A DNA stretch of 42,954 nucleotides from Candidatus Coprenecus stercoravium (GCA_019116865.1 DXAW01000082.1:1-42954), one strand, 5' to 3'. Positions 33,971 to 42,438 are shown, counted from the first letter of the stretch. Numbers and translations are program-made. The notes: generated by a model not told the origin, from the sequence alone.

Positions 33971-34592
33971 GCTCGGGTGGATTTTTCCCGAAAATCGAGC
34001 GGTAGGTCTTGTTGAACTCACCTTTATTATATAGCTCTACCAGCTCTTCGGTCTGTTTGTCCTCTCCCTGCGGGTCATAGGGCTTTTTCATGTCGGAGCC
34101 GAATATCCTGGCTATGCCCTGCCAGAATCCGGCGGCCGCTTTCCCTTTGTAGTCTTTGATAATCTCGTAGGACGTGATGCCTGTCTGACGGTCTATCAGC
34201 CGCAGCAGGAGCTTCCCCTGGCTGATAGTCAGATTCTTCAAAGGCTTCTCGAATGTGTCGAAAAGTTCTTTTTGCAGGATATTGATGTATCTGTTCTTTT
34301 CCCTCCTGTTGAATGCTCCTGCCGTGATGGTGGAGTCGGCCTCATGGAGTTTCTCCTCGGCCAGAAGGGCGTATGGATAGGCTTTGGCGAAATTATGAAC
34401 AAGGCGGTAGTACTTTCTCCACTGCTTGCCCTTGCGCCGCGCCACTTTATATACCGGATCGAGGTCGGCCATGAATATCGTGTCGCCGCTCTCGTCCACG
34501 AAATAATGCATGATCATCCCGTCCTTATCCTGGCAGTGAAGCGCCGGAACGCTCATTGCCAGGATACATATTATCAGGACGAGGTGTCTCAT
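33933..34592 (-). CDS. DUF4294-family exported protein
   Basis: A 219-residue protein with a signal peptide (about 1-20, ending LHCQ). The DUF4294 core is basic and helical: DPVYKVARRKGKQWRKYYRL, VHNFAKAYPYALLAEEKL, and a late segment RLIDRQTGITSYEIIKDYKG. The Cys near the cleavage site (ALHC) could also be a lipobox. Its ATG shares one base with the nagB stop (TGATG), indicating coupling. The function is unknown. Confidence 0.83.
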   Translation of the reverse strand: MRHLVLIICILAMSVPALHCQDKDGMIMHYFVDESGDTIFMADLDPVYKVARRKGKQWRKYYRLVHNFAKAYPYALLAEEKLHEADSTITAGAFNRREKNRYINILQKELFDTFEKPLKNLTISQGKLLLRLIDRQTGITSYEIIKDYKGKAAAGFWQGIARIFGSDMKKPYDPQGEDKQTEELVELYNKGEFNKTYRSIFGKNPPEPIVHSRLEVRQK

Positions 34593-36907
34593 CAGATGCT
34601 GGTCATTGATTTCTGCAACTCACGTGCGGACTTGAGGAATTCTTCGGCAGTCATTTCCTTGAAGAAAAGCAGTCCGTGTGTGGTCCTCAGTCTGGGACTG
34701 GCGTTCTGGTAGAAGAACGGCTTGCCGAGCACGTGCTGTACCTTAGCAAGCTGGTCCACCCAGATTTTCTTGGCCAGGTCGCTGAATTTGCCGTCCAGCA
34801 TGTAGCTGGGGAAGTCGGCGTGTACCTGTGATGCGTAGCAGTTGCAGAAGGCATTGTCGAACACGCTCATGGCGTTGAGCGACACAGGTACGATGTGGGA
34901 TGCCTCTGAAGGCAGGAACCTGTACCATACGTTGCGGTAGCCCCATATGCGGAGATTGCTCAGATCTGTCTCCTTGCCCCATTCACGTATGGCCTCAGCT
35001 ATGGCCTGCAGTACCTTGTAGTGAGTGTCGGGACCGCTGCCCTCGGGGTCGTAGGCGATGCTGATGACAGTGGGCTTGATGGTGCGCAGCTCCTGGAGGA
35101 TAGGCTCGACGTCCCTCTCACGGTTGGGCTGCTCGGTGAAGATGTCTCCGGTATAGAATCCGAGGCGGAGATGGTGTACGTCTTCGCTGCGGATTCCGAA
35201 GAAGCTCCATACAAGCTCTTCCTCGAACTCACGGATCATTCCTTTCAGAAGTCTGATGTCGGCGGACATCTTCTGCCCGTCGTAGCTGTGCCTGGTCTCG
35301 TCAATCACGTCGAGTATCTTCCCGCGCAGCTCTTCTTTGTTCTTTACGCCGAATATCTCGATGAAGTCCCTGACAATTCTGTGCGAGCGGCCTCTCTTGC
35401 GCTCTTCCTCGTTGCCCGAGGCCACGTTGATGAGGAAATGATAGATGTCCTTTTCTCTCTTCTCTTTCCATCCGGAAGTGAAGAAGTCGGGATAGTGTAT
35501 CATCTCGATGCGGTCCTCGTCGAGGAATTTCAGAGTCTCCTCAAGTGCGTTGATGAGGAATTTGTTGGTGACTGCGTTGAATCCGGATGTCATGATGGAG
35601 AAATGTGACTCATTGGTCTCATTTCTTGACACTCTGTGTATATGCGGCAGCAGTCCGAGCAATATGTCGTCGTGATGGGGACCGGTGTAGTAGAACACCT
35701 CGTTGCTCCATGTCGATGTTCCGTGCTCAATCTTTTTGCGGAGAGAGTCGATGACGCTCTGGACAGTATTCTCGCTCAGGTCGGGAATCATGCTGCAATA
35801 CTCGTCGGCCTTGAGGTCCTCCAGAGTAATCTTGTCGCCGTATTTGTTGATGCGGTTGCAGCAGTCTATTACGGCGCGGTCGGTCTTCTCCTGAGACCAG
35901 GGAGTGTCAGTATAATAATGGTATATCGACTCATGCAGCATGGATGCGGCTCCGGTGGTCAGATAGAAACGCGCGTTGGGCAGTTTTGAGAGCACGGATG
36001 CGGGATAGAGGTTGCAAGGAGTCTTCTCCAGTGCGTCGGCCACTACAGGGGCCTTGGCTTCTCCTGCCGCGAATATTATCGCTACTGCGTCGGGGTTGTG
36101 TGTGATGGTGTCCAGACCTATAGTAATAACGGGCTTGATTCTGGATATCTCGATGCCTCCGAGATCGCTGGCCGCGGCGGCCTGAGTCTCGTAGTTGGTG
36201 TGGGTCAGGCGTGTGGTCGAGTGAGGATCGCTTCCCCTGACGTTGAATGCGATATGTCCGTCGGGGCCGATACCGCCCAGGAAGAATCCGATGCCGCCCA
36301 GATCTCTGACTTTCTGGTCGTATTCGGCGCACCAGTTGTCTATCATGAAAATGGAGCGCTGCTGCATCTTCTCTGCGGCGGATTTGGCGTCGCGGTAGCG
36401 CAGGCTCAGGTCGATGACTCCGTCAGGGAATACCTCGGTGAAGTGTCTGCCGTCAGCCAGTGGTATGCGGTCGCAGTTGATGAATACGCCCTTGGATGCG
36501 TCAAGTCCGAAGTCCTCGACGTAATATTTCTGGACGTAGTTGTAGAAGCTGTTGTGCTGTCCGGGATCGATGGGATAGAACTCGTCGATCTGGACGAAGT
36601 GAAGCCCGCGCAGGTCAGGTTTCCTGGTAAGGTGAAGTCCGTTCTCCTCCAGAAGAGCGGTGTTCTCCTTGGTGCCCCACTCGGTCAGTATTCGTTTTAC
36701 CCATGCGATGAAATACTCGGGAGTCTTGCCTGTAGGCAGGCTGATTACTCCGTCAGGATGCTCTGCCGCCCATTCCAGAAAACGTAGGGCGGTAAGCTTT
36801 CCCAGTTTCGGGAAGTTCTCAACAGTGATGTAAGGGATGTTGGTCGGGAACCTGTGCTGGACAGAGCCTATGAAGGTCTTCTCGACATTGGTGAAGTTTG
36901 TACACAT
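34592..36907 (-). CDS. nagB: Glucosamine-6-phosphate deaminase fused to a PIG-L/LmbE-like domain
   Basis: A 771-residue two-domain protein. The N-terminal part (about 25-330) is NagB-like, converting GlcN6P to fructose-6-phosphate and ammonia: SLPTGKTP, QIDEFYPI (Asp108), GGIGPDGHIAFN (Asp216, His218). The C-terminal part (about 400-740) has FYYTGPHHDDILLGLLPH, the PHxDD metal motif of PIG-L/LmbE deacetylases, suggesting deacetylation of a GlcNAc-type substrate feeding the deaminase. The residue matching catalytic Glu148 of E. coli NagB is Val223. Fusions of this kind are standard in Bacteroidota. Confidence 0.93.
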   Translation of the reverse strand: MCTNFTNVEKTFIGSVQHRFPTNIPYITVENFPKLGKLTALRFLEWAAEHPDGVISLPTGKTPEYFIAWVKRILTEWGTKENTALLEENGLHLTRKPDLRGLHFVQIDEFYPIDPGQHNSFYNYVQKYYVEDFGLDASKGVFINCDRIPLADGRHFTEVFPDGVIDLSLRYRDAKSAAEKMQQRSIFMIDNWCAEYDQKVRDLGGIGFFLGGIGPDGHIAFNVRGSDPHSTTRLTHTNYETQAAAASDLGGIEISRIKPVITIGLDTITHNPDAVAIIFAAGEAKAPVVADALEKTPCNLYPASVLSKLPNARFYLTTGAASMLHESIYHYYTDTPWSQEKTDRAVIDCCNRINKYGDKITLEDLKADEYCSMIPDLSENTVQSVIDSLRKKIEHGTSTWSNEVFYYTGPHHDDILLGLLPHIHRVSRNETNESHFSIMTSGFNAVTNKFLINALEETLKFLDEDRIEMIHYPDFFTSGWKEKREKDIYHFLINVASGNEEERKRGRSHRIVRDFIEIFGVKNKEELRGKILDVIDETRHSYDGQKMSADIRLLKGMIREFEEELVWSFFGIRSEDVHHLRLGFYTGDIFTEQPNRERDVEPILQELRTIKPTVISIAYDPEGSGPDTHYKVLQAIAEAIREWGKETDLSNLRIWGYRNVWYRFLPSEASHIVPVSLNAMSVFDNAFCNCYASQVHADFPSYMLDGKFSDLAKKIWVDQLAKVQHVLGKPFFYQNASPRLRTTHGLLFFKEMTAEEFLKSARELQKSMTSI

Positions 36908-36932
36908 AATACGACTTTATTTAATCGGACTG

Positions 36933-36940
36933 CAAAAATA
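36933..36940 (-). promoter_or_regulatory. Candidate -7 element of nagB
   Basis: On the minus strand this reads TATTTTTG (TAnnTTTG). Transcription would begin near 36926, about 19 nt before the ATG at 36907. No consensus -33 box. The 268-nt gap between nagB and rplP also holds the rplP promoter and leader, and otherwise nothing I recognise. Confidence 0.5.
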
Positions 36941-37076
36941 CAAAAAATATTCCAATAGTATTCCGTCGGCATTCTGTGTCGAAACTGTACGCCGAGGATT
37001 TTTTTTGATTTCCATAAGTGTCTGAGCACGCAAGATTTGACCTGCAAATTTTTCGGTCGAAAATATCATAAAAAAT

Positions 37077-37107
37077 TTTGGTGATAAAATATTTTGTCCT
37101 ATATTTG
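37077..37107 (+). promoter_or_regulatory. Bacteroidota-type promoter of the rplP-headed ribosomal operon
   Basis: TTTG (37077-37080), 19 nt, TATATTTG (37100-37107): a full consensus match. Transcription would start near 37114, giving a leader of about 62 nt, longer than the other leaders in the window. This shows that rplP heads a transcript of its own here. Confidence 0.88.
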
Positions 37108-37110
37108 CAG

Positions 37111-37125
37111 CCCCAATTAATGGGG
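37111..37125 (+). other. Small hairpin at the predicted 5' end of the rplP transcript
   Basis: CCCCA-ATTAA-TGGGG forms a 5-bp stem next to the predicted start site. If transcription begins at or before 37111, it would cap the mRNA 5' end and could stabilise it. No T tract follows, so it is not a terminator. Confidence 0.45.
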
Positions 37126-37175
37126 AGATTGTATTTATTTGTTTGAAAATAATAGACTTACAAAAAGTATAGACA

Positions 37176-37598
37176 ATGTTACAACCAAAGAAAACCAAGT
37201 TCAGAAGGCAGCAGAAAGGCCGCATGAAAGGGAACGCTCATCGTGGAACTGAGCTTTCTTTCGGATCTTTCGGCATCAAGACCCTGGAGTCGGCATGGCT
37301 CACAGGTCAGCAGATAGAGGCTGCCCGTCAGGCTGTAGTGCGTTACATGAAACGTGAAGGTAAGATTTGGATTCGCGTTTTCCCTGACAAACCTTACACT
37401 AAGAAGCCCGCAGAGGTACGTATGGGTAAAGGTAAAGGTAATCCCGAGGGATTCGTGGCTCCCATCACTCCCGGCCGTATGCTTATAGAGGCAGAGGGCG
37501 TGCCCTTGGAGGTGGCTAAGGAGGCTCTCCGTCTCGGCGCACAGAAGCTTCCTGTGACTACCAAGTTCGTAGTCCGCAGAGATTATGTAGAACAATAA
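37176..37598 (+). CDS. rplP: 50S ribosomal protein L16
   Basis: A 140-residue protein of the large subunit near the A-site tRNA. Start [19 protein letters not shown], then [15 protein letters not shown] and the conserved [14 protein letters not shown] loop. Length is normal. It is normally preceded by rpsC; here the upstream gene is the divergent nagB. Confidence 0.98.
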   Translation: MLQPKKTKFRRQQKGRMKGNAHRGTELSFGSFGIKTLESAWLTGQQIEAARQAVVRYMKREGKIWIRVFPDKPYTKKPAEVRMGKGKGNPEGFVAPITPGRMLIEAEGVPLEVAKEALRLGAQKLPVTTKFVVRRDYVEQ

Positions 37599-37615
37599 TT
37601 AATGGAGGAGAAGAT

Positions 37616-37822
37616 ATGAAACCCAAAGAAATCAGAGAAATGTCAATCAAGGACCTTCGCGAGCGCATCGAGACCGAGAAGGCCAATCTGGCACAGATGA
37701 AACTGAATCATGCCGTCTCTCCCATTGAGGATACTTCAAAGATCAGAAAGGCGGGAAAGGATATCGCACGTATGCTTACCATCCTGACTGAAAAGGAAAA
37801 TCAGGCAAAATCAGAAGAGTAA
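37616..37822 (+). CDS. rpmC: 50S ribosomal protein L29
   Basis: A 68-residue helical hairpin protein at the exit tunnel rim, with the family motif [24 protein letters not shown]-like helix. A strong ribosome-binding site GGAGGAG (37604-37610) lies 5 nt before the ATG, unusual for this phylum. Order L16-L29-S17 is canonical. Confidence 0.97.
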   Translation: MKPKEIREMSIKDLRERIETEKANLAQMKLNHAVSPIEDTSKIRKAGKDIARMLTILTEKENQAKSEE

Positions 37823-37826
37823 TCGT

Positions 37827-38081
37827 ATGGAAAGGAATTTACGTAAGGAAAGAATCGGAGTGGTGGTAAGCAACAAGATGGACAAATCCATAATCGTTGC
37901 TGTAAGAGTAAAGGAGAAACATCCTGTTTACGGCAAGTTCGTGAACAAGACCACCAAGTTCGTCGCTCATGACGAGAAGAACGTGTGCGACGAGGGCGAT
38001 ACGGTCCGCATAATGGAGACACGTCCGTTGAGCAAGACCAAACGCTGGAGATTAGTAGAAATCGTAGAAAAAGTGAAGTAA
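37827..38081 (+). CDS. rpsQ: 30S ribosomal protein S17
   Basis: An 84-residue primary 16S rRNA-binding protein: [20 protein letters not shown], then [19 protein letters not shown] and [18 protein letters not shown], all standard. It begins 4 nt after rpmC. Confidence 0.98.
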   Translation: MERNLRKERIGVVVSNKMDKSIIVAVRVKEKHPVYGKFVNKTTKFVAHDEKNVCDEGDTVRIMETRPLSKTKRWRLVEIVEKVK

Positions 38082-38082
38082 A

Positions 38083-38448
38083 ATGATACAACAGGAATCA
38101 CGTTTAATGGTAGCTGACAACAGCGGTGCTAAAGAGGTGCTCTGTATCCGTGTTCTCGGAGGTACCCGCCGCCGTTATGCAAGCGTGGGCGACAAGATCG
38201 TTGTCGCTGTCAAGAGCGCTATCCCCGGCGGTGACGCCAAGAAGGGATCGGTCTCCAAGGCCGTTGTGGTGCGCACTAAGAAAGAAATCCGTCGTCCTGA
38301 CGGCTCATATATCCGTTTCGATGACAATGCCTGCGTGCTTTTGAACAATCAGGGTGAGGTTCGCGGAACCCGTATCTTCGGCCCTGTTGCCCGTGAGCTC
38401 CGCGACAATTACATGAAGATTGTCTCTCTTGCACCTGAGGTACTATAA
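38083..38448 (+). CDS. rplN: 50S ribosomal protein L14
   Basis: A 121-residue protein with the typical start [20 protein letters not shown] and the conserved [22 protein letters not shown] block. The ATG is 1 nt after the rpsQ stop. Confidence 0.98.
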   Translation: MIQQESRLMVADNSGAKEVLCIRVLGGTRRRYASVGDKIVVAVKSAIPGGDAKKGSVSKAVVVRTKKEIRRPDGSYIRFDDNACVLLNNQGEVRGTRIFGPVARELRDNYMKIVSLAPEVL

Positions 38449-38466
38449 TATATAGGAGGTACAGAC

Positions 38467-38790
38467 ATGAATAAGAAATTACATATCAAGAAAGGCGACA
38501 TGGTCTACGTGAATGCCGGAAATGACAAGGGCAAGACCGGAAAGGTTCTCGAGATCATCACCAAGAAAGACCGCGCCATCGTAGAGGGTGTCAACATGGT
38601 GAGCAAGCACACCAAACCCAATGCCAAGCATCCCCAGGGCGGTATTATCAAACAGGAAGCCGGAGTACATATTTCCAACCTCCAGGTAGTGGATCCCGCC
38701 AAGGGAGGTCCTACCAGGATCGGCCGCCGTATGGGCGAGAATGGAAAGTTGGTCCGTTATGCTAAAAAATCAGGAGAGGAGATTAAGTAA
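38467..38790 (+). CDS. rplX: 50S ribosomal protein L24
   Basis: A 107-residue assembly-initiator protein with a KOW motif ([20 protein letters not shown]) and the segment [19 protein letters not shown] perfect AGGAGGT (38454-38460) stands 6 nt before the ATG. Its stop overlaps the rplE ATG (TAATG). Confidence 0.97.
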   Translation: MNKKLHIKKGDMVYVNAGNDKGKTGKVLEIITKKDRAIVEGVNMVSKHTKPNAKHPQGGIIKQEAGVHISNLQVVDPAKGGPTRIGRRMGENGKLVRYAKKSGEEIK

Positions 38791-39392
38791 TGGCAAAGAA
38801 AAAAGTAGAAGAGACCAAGCAGGAGAATGTAAGCTTGGCAGGATACGTTCCTAATCTTCAGAAGAAATACAAGGAGGAGATTGTGGGCAGGCTCCAGAAG
38901 GAGTTCGGTTTCGCAACTGTGATGCAGGTGCCCAAGCTGGTGAAGATCACCCTCAACCAGGGTATCGGCGATGCTACGGGAGACAAGAAGCTCGTGGAGG
39001 TCGCTCAGCAGGAGCTTACGGCTATCGCAGGTCAGAAGGCCGTGACCACATATTCCCGCAAGGATATATCCAACTTCAAGCTCCGCCGCGGACAGGCTAT
39101 CGGAGTTAAAGTGACACTCAGGGGTGCCCGTATGTACGAGTTCCTTGAGAGGCTTATCGCCGTGTCCCTTCCCCGTATCCGTGACTTCAACGGTATCAAC
39201 GAGAAATTCGACGGCCGCGGTAACTATACCCTCGGTATTAAGGAGCAGATTATCTTCCCTGAGATAGATATCGACAAGATATCCAAGATTTTCGGACTGG
39301 AGATTACCTTCGTGACATCTACAGACAAGGATGAGGAGGCTTATGCTCTTCTCCGTGAGTTCGGACTGCCTTTTAAGAATAAAAAATCGTAA
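38790..39392 (+). CDS. rplE: 50S ribosomal protein L5
   Basis: A 200-residue 5S rRNA-binding protein. Conserved parts: [54 protein letters not shown] and [20 protein letters not shown]. It is longer than E. coli L5 (179) because of an N-terminal extension rich in Lys and Glu. One-base overlap with rplX. Confidence 0.97.
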   Translation: MAKKKVEETKQENVSLAGYVPNLQKKYKEEIVGRLQKEFGFATVMQVPKLVKITLNQGIGDATGDKKLVEVAQQELTAIAGQKAVTTYSRKDISNFKLRRGQAIGVKVTLRGARMYEFLERLIAVSLPRIRDFNGINEKFDGRGNYTLGIKEQIIFPEIDIDKISKIFGLEITFVTSTDKDEEAYALLREFGLPFKNKKS

Positions 39393-39401
39393 ATAGAAGA
39401 T

Positions 39402-39671
39402 ATGGCAAAAGAATCAATGAAAGCCCGCGAGGTGAAACGTGCCAGACTGTGCGCTAAATACGCGGAGAAACGTAAAGCATTAAAGGAAGCCGGAGACTGG
39501 GCTGCTCTCGACAAACTCCCCAAGAACTCAAGTCCCTGCCGTCAGCACAACCGCTGCTCCATTACAGGACGTCCTAAAGGCTATATGCGCGTATTCGGCA
39601 TCAGCCGTATTCAGTTCCGCGAGATGGCCAGCAAGGGTTTAATACCTGGAGTAAGAAAAGCATCATGGTAG
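39402..39671 (+). CDS. rpsN: 30S ribosomal protein S14
   Basis: An 89-residue protein of the zinc-independent type: the first conserved Cys pair of the zinc form is absent, while [20 protein letters not shown] and [19 protein letters not shown] are present. It ends GVRKASW and the stop codon is followed directly by the palindromic element. Confidence 0.97.
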   Translation: MAKESMKAREVKRARLCAKYAEKRKALKEAGDWAALDKLPKNSSPCRQHNRCSITGRPKGYMRVFGISRIQFREMASKGLIPGVRKASW

Positions 39672-39797
39672 GCGGCTGCACTTTCTTCGAACGATTTTCT
39701 GCGTTTTGCTCACTCGGCGATATCCTCATTTACGACAGTAAACTCCGGTGTCTCCTCGCTCGCAGGCCTTGAAAATCGCCCGAATAAAGCACAGCAG
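39672..39797. repeat. Near-palindromic element between rpsN and rpsH
   Basis: An imperfect inverted repeat with 25-nt arms (39675-39699 and 39771-39795, sharing GAAAATCG...CGAA...AAAG...CAGC with five differences, four of them G-T compatible) encloses a further pair CTGCG/CGCAG (39699-39703 and 39761-39765) and a central hairpin TTTAC-GACA-GTAAA (39729-39742). All are centred near 39735. The whole could fold into a long stem in DNA or RNA. The remaining 90 nt to rpsH are AT-rich and hold no gene. It looks like a dispersed non-coding repeat or MITE-like insertion, but I see only one copy here. Confidence 0.75.
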
Positions 39798-39887
39798 TTG
39801 TAAAAAAGAAAATTAACTAAATTATTTATAAACCATTGGATATCGGGCGCTGAAAGGCGTCGAACCACTGAAACAAAACTAATTAAA

Positions 39888-40283
39888 ATGACTGATCCAA
39901 TAGCAGACTATCTGACAAGAGTCAGAAACGCGTATCTCGCAAAACACAGAATCGTCGAGGTTCCCTCCTCGAAAATGAAACTGGAGATAACCCGAATCCT
40001 TCATGAGAAAGGTTATATCCTCAGCTACAAGGTAGTGGAAGGAACTCCCTACAACACCATCAAGATGGCTCTCAAGTATCATCCTGAGACCAAGCAGGCC
40101 GCAATCAAGAAGATTCAGAGAGTATCCACTCCCGGTCTGAGACGTTATACGGGAGTAGAGGACATGCCCAGAGTACTCAACGGCATGGGTATCGCCATCC
40201 TCTCCACATCCAAGGGCATCATCACCGACAAGGAGGCCAAGGAAATGAATGTCGGCGGCGAGGTGCTGTGCTATGTTTATTAA
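39888..40283 (+). CDS. rpsH: 30S ribosomal protein S8
   Basis: A 131-residue protein binding the central domain of 16S rRNA: TDPIADYLTRVRNAYLAKH, then VPSSKMKLEITRILHEKGYI and STSKGIITDKEAKEMNVGGEVLCYVY. Normal length. The 216-nt gap before it is unusually long inside this operon. In E. coli S8 regulates this operon by binding near the L5 start, but that site is not evident here. Confidence 0.98.
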   Translation: MTDPIADYLTRVRNAYLAKHRIVEVPSSKMKLEITRILHEKGYILSYKVVEGTPYNTIKMALKYHPETKQAAIKKIQRVSTPGLRRYTGVEDMPRVLNGMGIAILSTSKGIITDKEAKEMNVGGEVLCYVY

Positions 40284-40303
40284 TTTAAAAAAGTAAGAAT
40301 ACA

Positions 40304-40864
40304 ATGTCAAGAATTGGAAAATTGCCTGTACACCTGCCGCAGGGCGTGACCGCAACGGTCGGCGCCGATAATGTGGTACTGGTTAAAGGACCGCTCGGAC
40401 AACTGAGTCAGAAAGTTGATCCTGACATCAAAGTATCCGTTGAAGGGAATACAATTACGGTCAGCCGTCCTACGGACCAACCCCGTCACCGTTCCCTGCA
40501 CGGACTCTACCGCGCACTCATTCACAACATGGTGACCGGAGTATCGACCGGATTCTCCGTAAAACAGGAGCTGATAGGTGTGGGTTACCGCGTTGAGGTC
40601 AAGGGCCAGATCCTTGAGCTCTCACTCGGATATTCACACGATATTCATTTCCAGCTCCCCTCAGAGATTAAAGCTGAGGCCGAGCCTGTGAAGAAGGGAC
40701 AGAACCCTGTTCTTGTTCTCAAGAGCTGCGACAAACAACTGCTCGGCCAGGTAGCCGCCAAGATCCGCTCGATGCGTGCTCCCGAGCCTTATAAGGGTAA
40801 AGGTATTAAGTTTGTTGGCGAACAGCTTCGCCGCAAGGCCGGTAAGTCAGCCGGAGCTAAATAA
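40304..40864 (+). CDS. rplF: 50S ribosomal protein L6
   Basis: A 186-residue two-domain protein: MSRIGKLPVHLPQGVTATV at the start, GFSVKQELIGVGYRVEVKGQ, GYSHDIHFQLP and the C-terminal PEPYKGKGIKFVGEQLRRKAG, all family hallmarks. Confidence 0.98.
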   Translation: MSRIGKLPVHLPQGVTATVGADNVVLVKGPLGQLSQKVDPDIKVSVEGNTITVSRPTDQPRHRSLHGLYRALIHNMVTGVSTGFSVKQELIGVGYRVEVKGQILELSLGYSHDIHFQLPSEIKAEAEPVKKGQNPVLVLKSCDKQLLGQVAAKIRSMRAPEPYKGKGIKFVGEQLRRKAGKSAGAK

Positions 40865-40879
40865 TAGGAGGATAGGAAT

Positions 40880-41242
40880 ATGGCAATGACTAAAATACAG
40901 AGAAGACAGAGAATACGTTACCGCATCCGCAAAGTGGTGAGCGGTACTCCTGAGAGACCCAGGATGTCGGTATTCAGAAGCAACAAGCAGATATATGTTC
41001 AGGTTATCGATGACACCAAGGGAGTGACCCTTGCGTCAGCCGGCTCTACTGACAAGTCTCTCGCAGAGACAGTCAAGGGCAAGACAGCTACCGAGGTGGC
41101 TGCACTGGTCGGTAAGCTCATCGCTGAGCGCGCTGCTGAAAAGGGAATCTCCACCGTGTCTTTCGACAGGGGAGGCTACCTCTATCACGGAAGAGTTAAA
41201 AGTTTGGCAGACGCAGCCCGTGAGGGCGGTCTTAAATTCTAA
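40880..41242 (+). CDS. rplR: 50S ribosomal protein L18
   Basis: A 120-residue 5S rRNA-binding protein: [11 protein letters not shown]-type start, [20 protein letters not shown] and [32 protein letters not shown] (40866-40871) lies 8 nt before the ATG. Confidence 0.98.
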   Translation: MAMTKIQRRQRIRYRIRKVVSGTPERPRMSVFRSNKQIYVQVIDDTKGVTLASAGSTDKSLAETVKGKTATEVAALVGKLIAERAAEKGISTVSFDRGGYLYHGRVKSLADAAREGGLKF

Positions 41243-41248
41243 GAGACT

Positions 41249-41767
41249 ATGGCAGATATCAATGTAAAGAAAGTGAAAACCACCGATCTGGAGCTCAAGG
41301 ACAGATTGGTAGCAGTACAGAGGGTTACCAAGGTAACCAAGGGCGGCCGCCACTTCAGCTTCGCTGCTATCGTAGTAGTAGGCGATGAGAGGGGTGTCGT
41401 AGGTTATGGTCTCGGAAAGGCCAACGAAGTCACCACCGCTATCTCCAAGGGGATAGAGGACGCTAAGAAGAATCTCGTAAAGGTTCCTCTTAACAAGAGG
41501 ACCATTCCTCACGAACAGGAGGCTAAGTTCGGTGGCGCCAGGGTATTTATGAAACCCGCCGCTCCCGGTACCGGTGTGAAGGCCGGAGGTGCTATGCGTG
41601 CCGTGTTCGAGTCAGTAGGTGTTCAGGACGTGCTGGCGAAGTCCAAGGGCTCGTCCAACCCTCACAATCTGGTTAAAGCCACCATCGCAGCCCTCGTTGA
41701 GCTCCGTGACGCCTACACTGTGGCAGGTGTCCGCGGTATTCCCATGCAAAGAGTATTTAAAGGATAA
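41249..41767 (+). CDS. rpsE: 30S ribosomal protein S5
   Basis: A 172-residue protein of the decoding centre and mRNA entry site: [38 protein letters not shown], then [20 protein letters not shown]. The position of spectinomycin-resistance changes in the VTKGGRH loop looks wild type. Confidence 0.98.
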   Translation: MADINVKKVKTTDLELKDRLVAVQRVTKVTKGGRHFSFAAIVVVGDERGVVGYGLGKANEVTTAISKGIEDAKKNLVKVPLNKRTIPHEQEAKFGGARVFMKPAAPGTGVKAGGAMRAVFESVGVQDVLAKSKGSSNPHNLVKATIAALVELRDAYTVAGVRGIPMQRVFKG

Positions 41768-41779
41768 GGAGGTAAGAAG

Positions 41780-41962
41780 ATGGCAAAAGTTAAAGTAACT
41801 CAGATTAAGAGTAAAAACGGATCCACCAAAAGGCAGAGGGCCAATCTCGAGTCTCTCGGACTGCGCCGTATGCACCAGTCGGTGGAAATCGAGCTTACTC
41901 CCGTAACCAACGGAATGATACAGAAAGTTCTGCATCTTGTGAAAGTTGAGGAAATAAACTAA
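41780..41962 (+). CDS. rpmD: 50S ribosomal protein L30
   Basis: A 60-residue protein with the family pattern KVKVTQIKSKNGSTKRQRAN and LGLRRMHQSVEI. The ribosome-binding site AAGGAGGT (41766-41773) overlaps the rpsE stop and stands 6 nt from the ATG. Confidence 0.97.
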   Translation: MAKVKVTQIKSKNGSTKRQRANLESLGLRRMHQSVEIELTPVTNGMIQKVLHLVKVEEIN

Positions 41963-41977
41963 TTCAAGGTAAAAGAG

Positions 41978-42424
41978 ATGAAACTACATAATTTAAAACC
42001 TGCAGAAGGTTCCACCAAGAGAGTAAAGCGGGTCGGAAGAGGAGAAGGCTCAGGACATGGCGGACAGTCGACACGCGGTATGAACGGTGCAAAGTCCCGT
42101 TCCGGTTACCGTCATAAGATCGGATTCGAGGGAGGTCAGATGCCTATTCAGAGACGCCTTCCCAAATTCGGATTCACCAATCCCACCAGAGTCGAGTACA
42201 AGGCGGTCAATCTTTCCGCTCTCCAGACCCTGAGTGAGAAGAGGAATATCACGGTAATTGATTTCGACACACTTGTGTCAGCCGGTCTGGTGTCCAAGAA
42301 CGACAAGGTGAAGATTCTCGGCAACGGAGAGCTGAAAGCGAAGCTTGAGGTTACCGCCGACGCTTTCTCCAAGTCAGCCAAGGAGAAGATTGAGGCTCTT
42401 GACGGAAAGGCTATCGTACTTTAA
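41978..42424 (+). CDS. rplO: 50S ribosomal protein L15
   Basis: A 148-residue protein: KLHNLKPAEGSTKRVKRVGR, GSGHGGQSTRGMNGAKSRSG and FEGGQMPIQRRLPKFGFTN, all conserved. The C-terminal half is the usual globular domain. secY follows after 14 nt. Confidence 0.98.
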   Translation: MKLHNLKPAEGSTKRVKRVGRGEGSGHGGQSTRGMNGAKSRSGYRHKIGFEGGQMPIQRRLPKFGFTNPTRVEYKAVNLSALQTLSEKRNITVIDFDTLVSAGLVSKNDKVKILGNGELKAKLEVTADAFSKSAKEKIEALDGKAIVL

Positions 42425-42438
42425 AACAGTAGCGGCCG

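Noticed and set aside
36908-37080. Remnant of rpsC or another ribosomal gene upstream of rplP
   Set aside because: Plus-strand frames in this stretch are short and carry no KH-domain or S3 motif.
39798-39887. Second regulatory hairpin or S8 target before rpsH
   Set aside because: The segment GGCGCTGAAAGGCGTC has some symmetry but no convincing stem, and the rest is AT-rich; no S8 helix-21-like site could be recognised.
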